Origin: Macrobrachium rosenbergii
Lineage: Eukaryota; Arthropoda; Malacostraca; Decapoda; Palaemonidae
Reading direction: 5' to 3'
Length of the DNA stretch: 64,000 nt
Assembly: GCF_040412425.1 (NCBI RefSeq)
Contig: NC_089763.1
Span: 53,336,587 to 53,400,586, forward strand
The notes below the pieces were generated by a model. The model ran no database searches, had not been told where the DNA came from, and saw nothing but the letters and a program-made list of their open reading frames with translations. The position numbers and the translations under genes were made by a program. Below, piece after piece: positions 11,181-24,769 of this stretch; within the stretch, counting starts at the first letter, position 1, and each line of letters starts with the position of its first letter.

Positions 11181-12328
11181 GGGGACAAGTAGCCACCTCT
11201 TCCACTGCATAACACTTCACTATTATAAGGTTAACTTCTGTTAACAGACACAAAGACTGGCAATGGCACAGAAAGGAAGCAAGGGAGCAAGTGGATAAAA
11301 AAGGCAGGAAGACCAGCAGTATGAGAGAGTTGGCGCCAGGATCTCAGTAACTGGCGCTGAGCACCGAGTGGGTGCTGAGCACTCTGTAGTTGGCGCCAGG
11401 CAAGCTAGTAGCTCGGGGAGTTAGTAGCTCGAGTACTACTGGGCGCTCGTGGTATGAGCTGGAAGCGAGGTGGAATTCTTCACAATTTTTGCGTCATCCT
11501 TGTTTTAGTACCCGCACTGCCAAAGGAAGTACCAAAGCACGGTTCTCGGCTGTCAAGTATGTCTTCTCTTGCTAAAGCCCATCATAACCAAAACAAGCAC
11601 AATTCTCTTTCCTACACCATTCCAGTCTTGCACTTTTCAGTTCTCTGCAAAGGAAAGAGTAATAATAAGATGTTCAATTGCTTCTTTACCGACAAATGTT
11701 ATGAAGCACAGAGTACCATCATACAAACATATCTCAACTCTTAGCAAACATAATTTGAGATTGCAGATATGTATTCATTACCGAAAATATCGGTTGATGG
11801 CGAATGCAACGTTACATTTATACACTACTCAGTAAGGAAAATTGGCAATTGATTGCAAATTTGCTACTGTAGCAAAATTTATGATAAACTTGAATCAGAT
11901 CTTAATAACAAAACAAATAAAATACTGATCCTGACAGCTGTAAGTTTAAAGGCTACACAAAATCAGCAATAATACTTCACCGATATCAGTTAGATAACAG
12001 GCAAGTAATGAAAAAGCTGCTGCAAGTATAGTACTTGATGTTTACACCAAGCTGCAGAAACAGACTGAGATTGTCTGCTAAGTCGTTCCCTGGTGTTCCT
12101 GTTAGTGGGTGGGATTAGTCACCTACACAAAAAACAATTGAAGCGTAGCCTGAATTTTGAATTTAGGCTGCAGCGATAGTTTTGAAACTATAGCTATGTA
12201 GTTACTTATTTAAAGTGCTTCTTTTAGCACATTATGTAACTTTTAAAGAAGTCCACATGAACTACATTAAAACTAATGGTTATTCACATTTTCATGGATG
12301 AAAACTACTCTGACAACATGAAGCTTAC
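11181..12328. other. No gene seen (BTB intron or downstream region)
   Basis: Single-copy-looking AT-rich sequence with short open frames only. It lies 3' of BTB exon 2 on the minus strand, so it is probably intron 2. I see no third exon in it. Confidence 0.4.
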
Positions 12329-12561
12329 TTGAGAGCAAAGGGTAACAAGGCATCCATTTGATACTTTTTGCTAGATGGTAGACTTTCACAGCAAGCCTTA
12401 CAGAGTTCAGATTAGTGTGACCAAAATATATATAATGCAGTAGCCACTTGAAAGCCTCTGGTGGATCTTCAGGAAGTTTCAATTCTTCACCTTCTGCCAA
12501 GGGACCATAAAACATCCTTTCCAAAGACTGGAGAACTGATGGCCAGAACAAACCGGTGTGC
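12329..12561 (-). CDS. BTB/POZ-domain gene, exon 2
   Basis: On the minus strand an acceptor (gccaacag at 12562-12569) is followed by GCACACCGG and a donor GTAAGC at 12328-12323. The exon reads AHRFVLAISSPVFGK, a one-base shift, MFYGPLAEGEELKLPEDPPE, then FKWLLHYIYFGHTNLNSV, RLAVKVYHLAK, a second one-base shift in a run of five A, and KYQMDALLPFAL. This is the classic BTB core: helix A1 with H-x-F-V-L-A, the MFYG turn, the LPED-x-x-x-FKWLL strand-helix, and the AKKYQMDALLP helix. BTB domains mediate dimerisation or cullin-3 adaptor binding. It joins exon 1 (29042-29185) in phase 0. The indels are one extra G at about 12514-12515 and one missing A at about 12365-12369; they cancel in length. 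With intact splice sites I favour assembly errors over decay, but a pseudogene is possible. The rest of the protein lies beyond the visible exons, and the subfamily is not assigned. Confidence 0.8.
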
Positions 12562-12767
12562 CTGTTGGCAATCTTAGCAATTAAACACATTATTTAGTCG
12601 CACACTACATTAAAGCGCAAATGCAATGGTCTCTTAAACACAAATGATAATGGCAGAGATCTCTGGATATAAAACTGTAACATGTGTTCAAAGCTAACTC
12701 TAAAACAATCATATATCACCATTAACAAACCTTTCATTTATATACAGTAAACCATAATGTGGCGGTA

Positions 12768-13098
12768 TTCACCCCAAAACAACACAACACAACATAACAC
12801 TCACCTGATCTTCGGTTGCTGGAGATGGATAAGGTCCACGGTCGCCAATCACAGCACACACCCACGAAACAAAAAAAACTTAAACTGACCCTCCACCAAC
12901 AACGAACCAACAAAAAAAAAGAAGAGACACATGAACCATTAATGTGGTCCCAAAAACAGACGAACTCCCGTTCACTTTCAAGGTTGGACCTCAACTGCCC
13001 AAGACTTCCCAAAAACCGAAAAACTCCCGACAGACCGACAGACAGAGGGACAGCCGTGAAACCAACTCCAACAACAGAACCACTCACAATGACAATTA

Positions 13099-13156
<58 letters not shown>

Positions 13157-13201
13157 AAACGTTGGGAAATGCTAAATAAAAACAAATTTCTGATCCTCTA
13201 T
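12768..13201 (-). repeat. 3' long terminal repeat (minus-strand LTR element)
   Basis: About 434 bp matching 15791-16224 closely: both begin gtggcggtattcac on the plus strand, share gatcttcggttgctggagat and end aaaacaaatttctgatc. A (CT)n tract at 13102-13153 lies inside, and it has a different length from the partner LTR. High identity implies recent insertion. Confidence 0.85.
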
Positions 13202-13977
13202 ATTTCTCCCATCTTTTAGCATTTCCCAACCAACACCTTTCACACCTCTTTCAAATGCCTTACGCAAGCACCAGGATGCTCCTAGCAGTCCTCTAGATCG
13301 CGTTCGGCCACGCCCAATCATTCTCTCAGACTCGCTCTCTCTTTAGCAACATTCAGATTTACATTTTCTCCTCCATTCTCTCTCAGATTCACGCTATCTT
13401 CTTCACTATTACCACTCTCAATTTCATCCACAATCTCATCTATACCCTCTAACTCGTTCCCAAATACCTCCCCAATTCTTCAACTAACTTATCCCATTCG
13501 CTCATTGACCTTTCCAATTCTTGCAATGATTCATTCATGCTTTCAATCACTCGTCTATCACTGCTACGCTCTCTTACTCTTACACTTTCGCTCACCTCAA
13601 CCGTTCACTAACTTCACGTTCAGTCCAACTCAGTTATATCAAACCCGCATATGCTATCACGTTCTATCCATACCATCCCATTCATCCGTATTACCCACGC
13701 TTTATCACTCATTTCCACTTTGGCACTCCACCCCTATCACACAACTTCACGACCATTCAGTTTACTTACGTTCTTCCCTTTCTTACGTTTTCTACCATAC
13801 TCTATCAAAACAAATTGCTGATCCTCATGCAGCAACCCCTCACGTACAGCCATCTACTTTGCTTGCATCCTGGAGGATCCACCATTTAGAACCCCCTTCA
13901 CACTCAGTTTCCCGATTCGCTGTCACAGTCACCCTCTTTCGTCTACATACATGATGCATGCCCTTCCTCCACATTCG

Positions 13978-15130
13978 TCACACTTCGCTCTCGGTTCTGA
14001 ACACATTCGCATAATGCCCATTCTTACCACAGTTGCCACATATTACATTCACTCGGGTACCCCTACAACCATTAGCAACATGACCCACCTGTCCGCACCC
14101 GGTAGCATTTAACCCCCTATCTTTCGTACACTCCCTTACAAATGTCCGGTTGCCCACACCCGAAACACGCTCTAAAGCCCACCTACACTCATTCTTTGTA
14201 TGTCCTTCCTTTCCACATCTAAAACACTTAAAACGACTTCCACTCATCGACCTTCCCCTTTGTACACTACTATCCTAACCGTCCAACCCGTTGTTCCCTT
14301 ACAAACCCACCATTCATCCTCACTGGCACCTCCACATTACTTGCTCTTACACTCCTATCTATTACACTATCGGCCATTCTCATTGGGCCCCTCAACACTG
14401 CATCCCTAAAGCTTCCAAATTCTGGTACTCTCTCATCTACTGAGCCCTACACTTACACTTCTGCTCTCTTTTATAACCCTGTCAAGCTCATAATCTTCTA
14501 CAATTTCCAAAATTTCTCCCCAAGTCAACCTTTCATTCGTCCACCTTTTCTTCTCCTTCCGCTTCAAGTTCACAAATTCTCTAACTCCATCTGGCACTGT
14601 CCTAACAACTTCCGTACTAACTCCTTACATTCATCTATCCCCATCATCCCCAAACTTCTTCCTTGCCAACGTCTCCAGCCTACAAGCATATAGTGACAAG
14701 GTTTCCCCAGCTTTCATTCTTGCCTCATCAAATTCATTCTTCCTCTTATACTTAACACTCGCTTTCATCGCCTCAACTTGCTCAACTAGTCTAGCTTTCA
14801 CCTTGTCATACTCAACATCCCCACACTCATAACCCTATACATATCAAGTAGAAACCAGTCAAATACTCTCCTAATTCTCGTGCCCACACTCTCTTACTTT
14901 CCCCATACTTATCCTGACAAAACCTTTCATACTCCCTAAAGAAATCGTGCACATCCCCACTTCCATACTCATTATACTTTTCACACCGGGTACCTCCCTC
15001 ACATACATAGCCTTTCTCACTTCTTTCTCACTTTCACTCTCACTTTCGCTACTTTCGCTCTGTCCTTTCATACCCTCTTCCGAGATACAAAGTCCACTTC
15101 TGCACATTCATCTTACTCATTACACTCTTC
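13978..15130 (-). pseudogene. Gag with CCHC zinc knuckles
   Basis: Upstream on the minus strand a Ser/Glu run (SSESESESEKEVRK) precedes a capsid-like helical part. Across small shifts it reads YERFCQDKYGESKRVWAREL, then EYLTGFYLDMYRV, ETLSLYACRLETLARKKFGD, ECKELVRKLLG, TVPDGVREFVNLKRKEKKRW, and LTWGEILEIVEDYEL. The end (14247-13978) has a perfect knuckle CFRCGKEGHTKNEC, a second with its first Cys lost (TGCGQVGHVANGC), and a third with its last Cys replaced (CGNCGKNGHYANVF). It should package element RNA. Frame breaks and the damaged knuckles suggest decay or sequence errors. Confidence 0.7.
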
Positions 15131-15434
15131 TTCCCCCTTTTTATCCACTTTTATCCACTCACCTCCATCCACCTCACTATCACTACTGCCTTCACCCTCT
15201 CCCTTCTTTCCTGCCTTTCCCACTTCCTTACCCTTCTTACAGTTTCCTTTCCTTTCCTTCTTCCTTTTTCTTCCCCTGACTTATCCTTACTTTCCCTCTG
15301 TTCCTTCCCTTGCTTTTCATTCCCCTTTCCTTACCCTGCCTCTCATTCCCTCGTTTCTTACTTCCTATTCCCATATCACTTTCATCACTCACGCTTCATT
15401 CACTTCTTCCTCCTTTTCTTTCTCTCTTGCCCCT

Positions 15435-15617
15435 TCACACGTTCAGAGAACCTGCCTCCAACAGCCCCTTCTCCAAAAACACCCTGAACATACCTTTCAT
15501 CATTTCTTCCACACCTTTCATCATTCCCTCCAACTTTTTATCCATCCTCTCTTCCATCCTCTCTTCATTCTCTCTTCTGACTCTTTCATCTCCCCTTTCA
15601 TTTCTTCTTTCTTGCAC
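15435..15617 (-). pseudogene. Coiled-coil segment at the Gag N-terminal side
   Basis: The minus-strand frame is rich in Glu, Arg and Met with heptad-like spacing (RENEERMEERMDKKLEGMMK). It sits between the primer-binding site and the Gag core and is probably the Gag N-terminal part; the link is broken by frame changes. Confidence 0.45.
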
Positions 15618-15766
15618 TTCTTAGCATTCCCCATCTCCTCCAACTGACTCCTCAATCTCTCATTCTCACCCCTCAACCGTATTCTCCTCTCAACCTCACC
15701 AGTTCCTCTTCATCCTTCTCTTCAGTCACACTACCAGCCACCAATCTCTTGCAGCTGCAATGCAGC

Positions 15767-15785
15767 TGCCCCACGTTGGGCGCCA
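15767..15785 (-). other. tRNA primer-binding site next to the 5' LTR
   Basis: On the minus strand TGGCGCCCAACGTGGGGCA lies six to eight bases after the end of the 5' LTR. TGGCGCC is the usual start of LTR-element primer sites, complementary to a tRNA 3' end. I do not assign the tRNA. Confidence 0.7.
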
Positions 15786-15790
15786 AATAT

Positions 15791-16131
15791 TATGTGGCGG
15801 TATTCACACCCACAAACAACACAACACGCAACACTCACCTGATCTTCGGTTGCTGGAGATGGATAAGGTCCACGATCGCCAATCACAGCACACACCCAAA
15901 CAAAAAAAACTTAAACCGACCCTCCACCAACAACGACCAACAAAAAAGAAGAGACACATGAACCATTAATGTGGTCCCAAAAAAACAGACGAACTCCCGT
16001 TCACTTTCAAGGTTGGACCTCAACTGGCCAAGACTTCCCCCAAAAACCAAAAACTCCCGACAGACCGACAGACAGATGAGACAGCCCCGTAAAACCAACT
16101 CCAACAACCAACCACTCCAATGACAATTACA

Positions 16132-16168
<37 letters not shown>

Positions 16169-16224
16169 TCTCTCTCACAAAACGTTGGGAAATGCTAAAT
16201 AAAAACAAATTTCTGATCCCTCTA
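15791..16224 (-). repeat. 5' long terminal repeat (minus-strand LTR element)
   Basis: Partner of 12768-13201. It differs by small indels and a shorter (CT)n tract (16133-16177) broken by one G. Beyond both outer ends lies a similar 21-bp sequence (aacaaacctttcatttatata at 12727 and gacaaacctttcaattgtata at 16234), longer than a normal LTR target duplication. Confidence 0.85.
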
Positions 16225-16323
16225 TAATAATTGACAAACCTTTCAATTGTATAAAACATAACTAACCAGATATATTAGTGAATGACCTATCCAATTTCAA
16301 GTATATGCTCACTATTAGTAAAA

Positions 16324-17934
<1,611 letters not shown>

Positions 17935-17939
17935 GCCGT

Positions 17940-18560
17940 CAAGAATCGCAAGAAAACCTTACTTTTAATCCTTTGGGTGTCTTGAAAACAATGAATTCTG
18001 CATTTTTATTATTGAGTTTTTCATAATAAAAACCCTCCAAATATTGACCATTCTGCTGGTTTGGATGCATATTTCTTCTGATCGGCGTCCGATTTTGTCA
18101 TCCGAAATACCGTCGAAAATTGAAAGAAAACTTTACTTTTAATCCTTTGCGTCTCTTTGAAAACAATGAATCCTGCATTTTAATTGAGTTTTTCATTGAA
18201 AAACCCTCCAAATATTGATAATTCTGCCGTTTTGGATGCATACTTCTTCCAATCGTCGTCGGACAGGCGTTGTGCGAAATAAAGTCGAAAATCGTAAGAA
18301 AACCTTATTTTTAATCCTTTGGGTGTCTTGAAAACAATGCATCCTGCATCTAAATTGAGTTTTTCAACAGAAAACCCTCCAAAGTTTGACCATTCTCCTC
18401 ATTCTGGAGCCATATTTCTTCCGTAGGATGCACGTTGTCAGCATTGTAAACCTGGAACATGCGTTTTTTGGAAATAATTTTTTTATGAATATATTTGAAA
18501 AATGTCATTAACTCGGTTTAACGTCGTAAGCTGAGCCTGCCATAACCGAAGACTGTCTGG
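17940..18560. repeat. ~170-bp tandem units inside a CAGGCAGTC-family element
   Basis: The unit (cttacttttaatcctttggg, gtgtcttgaaaacaatg, aaccctccaaatattgac, tggatgcatatttcttc) occurs three times, starting near 17957, 18126 and 18299. The other MITE copies hold one unit each. The right end (gtcgtaagctgagcc, gaagactgtctgggta) resembles the MITE terminus. Confidence 0.75.
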
Positions 18561-19232
18561 GTATTGATTTTAGGCATTGCTGGAAGAACAGTACCTTTCA
18601 AGTAGTCAGTCTTAAATCTATCTAACTCAGTATTACTGGTACCCAGTAATGGGACTTGCAGATATGCAGCATTTCTATATGAACAAAAGAACCTGACAGT
18701 TAAAAGTAAGATGTACAAATTTGGAAGTAACCGACCCCATCAGTTCATTACCATAGATGCATGGACTTACAACACGGAACGTATAAGTTAGTGCAGATTA
18801 CAAAAATTCTGTGTGAGAGCATACAATATGTCAAACAGTTTCATGTGAGAATGGTTTTCTTAGTTGCAGCTACAACTCTTTGACTTTTTGTTAACCAACT
18901 GTTTAAGCTCAGAAGTCAAAAATGACATTTTTATGATAAAATAAAGTTGTATATATACTTACCAAGTACAGTAATTACATTGCTATGTTTCACTCGCTCA
19001 GCAGCTAAAAATTCTGAAATTCACAGGTCATGCTATTTTGTTTTGGGTAGGTGACTAGAACCTGCCCACTTTCTGGAAAAGAAAGGAACAACTAGCAAAA
19101 GAGCTTCAATTTGTTTATGCCCTTATGTTCATGCGAGGGAGGAGGGCGGAATCCAATCATGTAATTACTTGGTAAAATGGCGTATAAACACCCATAATCA
19201 TGCTCAATTGGTAAGTTGATGGAGCTGAAAGG

Positions 19233-19295
<63 letters not shown>

Positions 19296-20859
19296 AATTA
19301 TCGTCTAACCAAGACTAAGGCTTATTGAATTAAAATGTCAAGATTTAAAACTAGACTTTATTTGGAAATTTAGCAAAACATAATCTTATTTAAAGCTAAG
19401 AGTCATAAATTATGATCTCTCACAGTCCAAAGATTGAAAATCAAAATAATTAAAGAAAACCAAGACTCAAAATCTTAGACACCAGTACATAGAAAGGAGT
19501 TCTGAGCTACAGTCTATGGATTTGTCTCGACTCCTATGCTTGGTGATGCCTGAACTAATAGGGGTACAGGTGAACAAGTACATGAGTTGTCATGCAAATG
19601 CAACCCCATGGACAGTGGCAAGGCACAGGTCAGACAAGGAACAGAGGTAATTGCAGGCACGCAGATCATCGTGGTACTGGTGATACAAGTGAGTACCAAG
19701 CACAAGCCTGTTGTGTGCAAACCCCAACCATGCATGTACCATCCAGGAACCATGAATGCATCAGATGAGAGGCTAGCACTAGCTCAACAGGCTGTGTTTC
19801 AGGCAAAACACGGGCAGAGAAGTTGGGAGGTACCTAGTATTCAGTAAGGCCTGTGTCAGCCCTACTTACAGTGTTTGGATCTCCAACAGTGGTTGCCCTA
19901 ACACAATCACTTCCCAGAATGTGGGAAGGCTGCTCATTCGGAGTTTAGTTGGGCTTTTCCACTAACTCAAGGAGAAACATGAAGAAGATGAGTGATCTGG
20001 AATCAAGTCCTGAGCATGCTCAGTGAAGCCTGAAGCCAGAAACCATTAAATCACAGTAGGTGTTGAGAGCTACCACCTCAGACTATGGGAAGAACACTTG
20101 CTTGAAGCCTGGGACTTCCTCTAAGAGGCTTTCTTGGACTTCTCCTTCTTCCTTGTCCAGAGAGAGGGTGAAAAAGGAGACAAAGAGGAGGAAGACCAGC
20201 TCAATGATAAAGTGTTGATGGAAGGACAGTGCTTGCATTTTTGTCCTTCCTAGCTTAAGACTTCTTCTCCTTGAAATTTTGAAATTTTTGTCACCAAAGA
20301 AGAGTTGTTAATGCTGCAGTTGTACAAAAAGCAGGGGCATCTCCAACCAGAAGCACTACTGCAGAACCTTCCTCTGTAGCCGAGGCCAAGTGGTTAAAGA
20401 ACACAGTGAAAGAAGGTCTCCCAGGGATGTTCAATGAAGGCTCACCTTCCACTGGTACTCAACTCAAGACAACAGAAACTGTAGGGTAGGTGTACTGAAC
20501 ACACCCCAATTGTGCAAACCCACCTCTTGCCCAAAATGGGGGTGTACTCAGGGAGGTATCAGGGAAATGTTTGGTGGCAAGGAGGAAGTGGTAGACTAAC
20601 TACTCTACTGAGAATTCCCAACAGCAGTAATTTCTCCCCTATGACTGCGTATGAAACACTGCAGATCCACCTAAAAAGAGGGGATGCAGCTTCATTGCAC
20701 TTGCTATGACCTTCACACTTCTGAATATGACATTGTTTCTTGTGTAAACAAAGCACTAAACATAAAAAACACAAGTTCAACTCAGCAGTCAAAGCAGAGC
20801 AGCAAGACGTCCTCACCTGACAGTGGCCAAAGACAGCAGGTACAAGAAAGGTACAGTAT
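18561..20859. other. BTB intron, no gene seen
   Basis: No recognisable protein on either strand. It holds a short inverted pair, taccaagtacagtaattaca at 18961 and atgtaattacttggta at 19159, about 215 bp apart, perhaps a small foldback element, and a (CT)n tract at 19235-19293. The frame at 19514-19753 has no family resemblance I recognise. Confidence 0.4.
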
Positions 20860-20985
20860 TCCCTATCGCATCCCATAACCATAAGTTAACCATCTTATTA
20901 CCAAGTTCAATGACCGTTTCCAGTTCATGCTGAATAACATTTCTATATAAAAGACAATGATTTGTATTTCTGTAGGAACAAGTAA
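20860..20985 (-). repeat. DIRS-like terminal fragment, third family
   Basis: The order attaccaagttcaatgaccg, tttccagttcatgctgaata, then tgatttgtatttctgtagga and acaa, mirrors the F1/F2 terminal repeats (caagttcaacggccgtttcc ... ggtttgtat ... ggaacaa) but is clearly diverged. Relatives lie at 28770-28915 and 59490-59600. Confidence 0.45.
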
Positions 20986-21627
20986 ACTTTCAGTGTAGAA
21001 CTTAAAAATAGCAGTTTGGGGTTTACAGTCAACCCACAGTATTTGTGGGGGATAGGGTTTACAACCACCTGCGAATAGCTAAAATCCGCAAATACTTGAC
21101 AACCCCCTCTAAAAGCTTATTACTGTTTATTTCAATAGTTCAAACACCAAAGACTCACCCAAAAACACTTATAACTGCCTATTTTAATAGTTCAAACACC
21201 AAATGTATACCTTAAACTATCATCCTACATCAAATAAAGCTTCCACTATTATCCTAAAACACTTTAATATCATTTCAAAAGTCATCTTACAACAATACCC
21301 TTAGAAATATATATGGCTTACAGTTACATGTGAAAACTATAATCTAGTGCCCTTTATGTATTCAGGCACAAATTTTCTTTCATACAGTTACTATTCAAGC
21401 CATCCCATTTTTCTTTACAGGAGAAACATTGGTACATACAAAATTCACAAGAGAGAGAGAGAGGGAGAGAGAGAGAGAACAAAACTACATATGCACATTA
21501 AAAATATTTAATAATAAGATAATGTAAATCATACAGGTACTCACCGGTGATGAATGCTGATTACAAATGATGAATTAGCTGTGCAGTCTGATGAATGACG
21601 ATGAAACTGCACAGCAAAGCAGAGGAG

Positions 21628-22154
21628 TTACATCTCCTCTAAAGGCACCTCTTCCCCTTCTTCAGGAGGCACTTGGTCAGGAGAGTCGGGAGGCACCATC
21701 TTGTTGAGGTAATTGAACATGTCCACGAAGGTGATGCGATAGGGTTGCATGAGCTCATTAAGGCCATTGGAAAAATTTGTTGATCTTTCCTCAGAATCAT
21801 CCCATGCCTCTACCATCGTCTGCAGCTGCCTGGCTTTCTTAAGAATTTTGTACAGACCATGAAATCCTTCAAAATCCTGGTCCATCATGGGGATAAAGAG
21901 TACATGAACAAAGGCGGCAAGTTTTTTCTCCACCAAGGGCCATCCTAAGCATTCTACCCTCTTCACATTCCTTCTCGATGAAGGCAATAGCACTTAATGT
22001 CATGCCATAACGGGCTGCTATTTCTTTGTGACTTTTCCCTCCCATAACACAGCAATCATGTCTACCTTCTCCTCATTGGTCATTACCATTATCTTCCTCT
22101 GGCGGTTAGGCTCTTGTCCAGACGCTGTAGAAGAAGCAGGGTGTTTGGGAAGCA
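21628..22154 (-). pseudogene. Internally deleted Tigger-like HTH ORF, copy B
   Basis: Same protein as 9-589: start MLPKHPASSTASG at 22152-22154, helix-turn-helix, then the acidic tail. Here the tail is complete, ending EEGEEVPLEEM before a stop at about 21628. A frameshift near 22040 and another near 21935 split it. Confidence 0.6.
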
Positions 22155-22436
22155 TCTTGGCACGATTCAAAAAAATACACAAAGTCCGTACAGCACACAA
22201 CACATGCACAACAGGGGATACATTAAACTGAGAAGCTGGGCAGCAATGCTGGGTCACTTGCCCATCATATACAGTACAGTATGCATACATATGTATGAAG
22301 TATATGTACACAGTATTGTGTATAACATCATTGATATTATGTGCGTACTGTACATTTTATGGATATTTTGTTGTGTTGTAAGATGATTTTGAAATATTAA
22401 AGTGTTTTAGGATGACAGTAGAGCATATTTAAAATA

Positions 22437-22801
22437 CAGGCAGTCCCCGGTTGACGACGGGTTCAGCTCACGACGTTCCGAAGTTACGATGCTTTTCAAA
22501 TATATTCATCAGAAATTATTTCCCGGTTTACAACGCATGTTCCAGGGTTACGACGCGTTGTACGCCGATCCGACAGAAGAAATATGGCCCCAAAACGGCA
22601 GAATAATCAAAATTTGGGAGTTTTTTGGATGAAAAACTCAATAAAAATGCAGTTTACATCGTTGTCAATACACCCAAAGCATTAAAAGTAAGGTTTTCTT
22701 AGGATTTTTGACAATTTTCGACGATTTTTTGGTTTATGAAGATTTTCGGTTTACAACGCGAAGTAAAAACAGAACCCCCATCGTAAACTGGGGACTGCCT
22801 G
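22437..22801. mobile_element. CAGGCAGTCC-family MITE, copy B
   Basis: 365 bp with CAGGCAGTCCCC and GGGGACTGCCTG termini and TA on both sides; orthologous position to 874-1230. It keeps a few bases that copy A lost (gttccgaagttacg), so B is nearer the ancestral form. Confidence 0.85.
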
Positions 22802-23244
22802 TACATAGGTAGTTTGTAGAATGACGGGGCTACAGCATGTTTACGTCTGGGGAGTATTTTCATGTTACAGCATATATTTTCATGACTAAATACATTTATT
22901 AAACACAGCAAAATATTGATATGTATTTTTTCTTAAAAGTGTTCTAACCAACCCAAGCAATCCACAGAGCTCTGGCAAGGAAAATGCATCTTGGGATTCT
23001 GATTTACCCAGGTGCAATAATACTTGACATGCTATTGGCTGTTGTTTGCAAAGCAGTCAGTCCAGGAGCACCATTCATTTTCCTTGGTGCTGATTGGCTG
23101 GACCGCCAAGACTTTGTCTCGTGGAGAGGGCTGTGCGATCCCACATCTCTGCCAGTTCATCGTGTATTAAATTTGCTGTGTACTGCTGCGCATCTTTGTG
23201 TCTTGTTGTCCAATCTTTTGTATCTGTTTTAATCGTGCCCCAAG

Positions 23245-24580
23245 ATGCCTCCTAAATGCCCTGCTCCTTCTAAGGTTTTGGCAAAGAGCCTAAACACAAG
23301 AAAGAGGGTCATGAAGTTCAAAGAGAAGGTAAAACTTCTGGATATGTTGAAGGAAGGGAAAATTTATGCAGCTGGTAGCCCATCATTTTAGCAAGAATGA
23401 GAGTACCGTGAGGTACATCTAGAAGAAAGAGGCAGATAAGAAAGGCCATGAGTCTCGGCTTCTTCTTCGTGATACAAAACGAGTTTCTACAGTGCGTGGT
23501 AAGACAATCGTTAAGATGGAATCTGCATTTGCATTTTGGATAAAGGACTGCCATAAGAAGAGTGTCCCCCCCGACACCAACATCATTCGTGAGAAGGCAA
23601 CAACTGTACCAGCAGTTTTCGACTGCTAAGGAAGGCAGTGATGTACAGGTACAGGAAGGTGATGACGCAGGGAAGCAGACTTTAGGCTTCAAGAACCTGT
23701 GGAAGATGAAGAAGAAGAGGAAGAGCCACAAGCAGGACCATCGTCAGCTCCTCAAGGTTTTCAGACCAGCAAGGGGTGGTTCCATGCTTTCAAAGGTGGT
23801 TCCAACTGAAAAGTATTTCTCTGTATAGGGAAGCAGTATCAGCAGGCATGGAAGCAGCTGCAAAATATCCCCAGACCTTCAAGAAAATCATTAGGGACAA
23901 GGGCTACCATCCAGAACAGGTGTTCAATATGGAAGAGACAGGCTTGTTCTGGAAGAAGATGCCGTCCTGGACATAACTCATGAAGGACGGCCAGAGCCTC
24001 CGGGTTCAAGGCCCAAAAGGATAGGGTTACCCTCATAACATGTGGGAATGTGGCTGGCTTCATGCTGAAACCAGTCCTCATTTACAAAGCTGCAAACCCC
24101 AGGCCCTCAAGAATAAGAACAAGCACTTGCTGCCTGTGTTTGGATGCACAACCCCAAGGCCTGGATCACCAAAGTCCTTACATCTAACTGGTTCATTCAG
24201 AGCTTCATCCCTCAAGTTAGGCAATACCTCAATGACTTGTGCATGGAGTTCAAGGTGTTGCTGATTATGGATAATGATGGTGGACACCCTCTGGATATTT
24301 ATTATAAAGGAGTTCAGCTCAATTCCTCCCAGCCAACACCACCTCTCTCCTCCAGCCCATGGACCAGGGCACAATTTGTGCCTTCAAGGCACTCTGCACC
24401 CAGAACTCCCTCGATCACCTTGTGAATGCAATGAATGCTGACAGTGAATTTATGCTGAAGGAGTATTGGCGTAAATTCACAATTGACATATGTCTGACCG
24501 TCATCAACCGATCATTGAAGGACATGGAGGAGACCCTGAACGCCCGCTGGAAGAAGTGGCCGGAGTCTGTGCACGATTGA
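23245..24580 (+). pseudogene. Tigger/pogo DDE transposase, copy B, disabled
   Basis: Starts at the ATG 23245 (MPPKCPAPSK). It shares with copy A the stop after TVRYI and the stop after MPSWT. DDE motifs: NMEETGLFWKKMPS (the first aspartate has become Glu here, whereas copy A keeps DET), LLIMDNDGGHP near 24266, and MDQGTICAFKA near 24359. The end is in better frame than in copy A: SLKDMEETLNARWKKWPESV. It is a dead transposase; its internal frameshifts differ from those of copy A. Confidence 0.85.
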
Positions 24581-24626
24581 AAGGGCTTCTCTCCTGAAGA
24601 TATTCAACATTTCAGCCATATGATTT

Positions 24627-24651
24627 AATATTATTATTATTATTATTATTA

Positions 24652-24689
<38 letters not shown>
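24627..24689. repeat. (ATT)n microsatellite
   Basis: Counterpart of 3069-3129, broken once by an extra T. Confidence 0.95.
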
Positions 24690-24690
<1 letters not shown>

Positions 24691-24769
24691 AGGTACCCAG
24701 TGTATTATGTATTATTATTTTTATTTAATCTTATTTAATATTATTATTATTTAATCTTATTTAATATTA

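Larger units (their letters stand above)
13202..15790 (-). mobile_element. Internal region of a gag-only LTR retrotransposon
   Basis: The 2.6 kb between the LTRs reads, on the minus strand, primer-binding site, coiled-coil and Ser/Glu-rich region, Gag core, zinc knuckles, then about 780 bp of non-coding pyrimidine-rich sequence up to the 3' LTR. I find no protease, reverse transcriptase, RNase H or integrase motif in any frame. This layout matches the TR-GAG type of non-autonomous element, which would depend on enzymes from another element. Confidence 0.75.

Noticed and set aside
12273..12590. The uninterrupted 105-residue frame taken as the protein of the BTB exon
   Set aside because: Its first and last parts lie in introns or in the wrong frame. 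The acceptor at 12562 and donor at 12328 with two frame corrections give far better BTB sequence.
18518..18718. Possible exon reading NAAYLQVPLLGTSN on the minus strand
   Set aside because: An acceptor-like tag precedes it, but exons 1 and 2 of the BTB gene already join in phase with a complete domain, and no family match is recognised.
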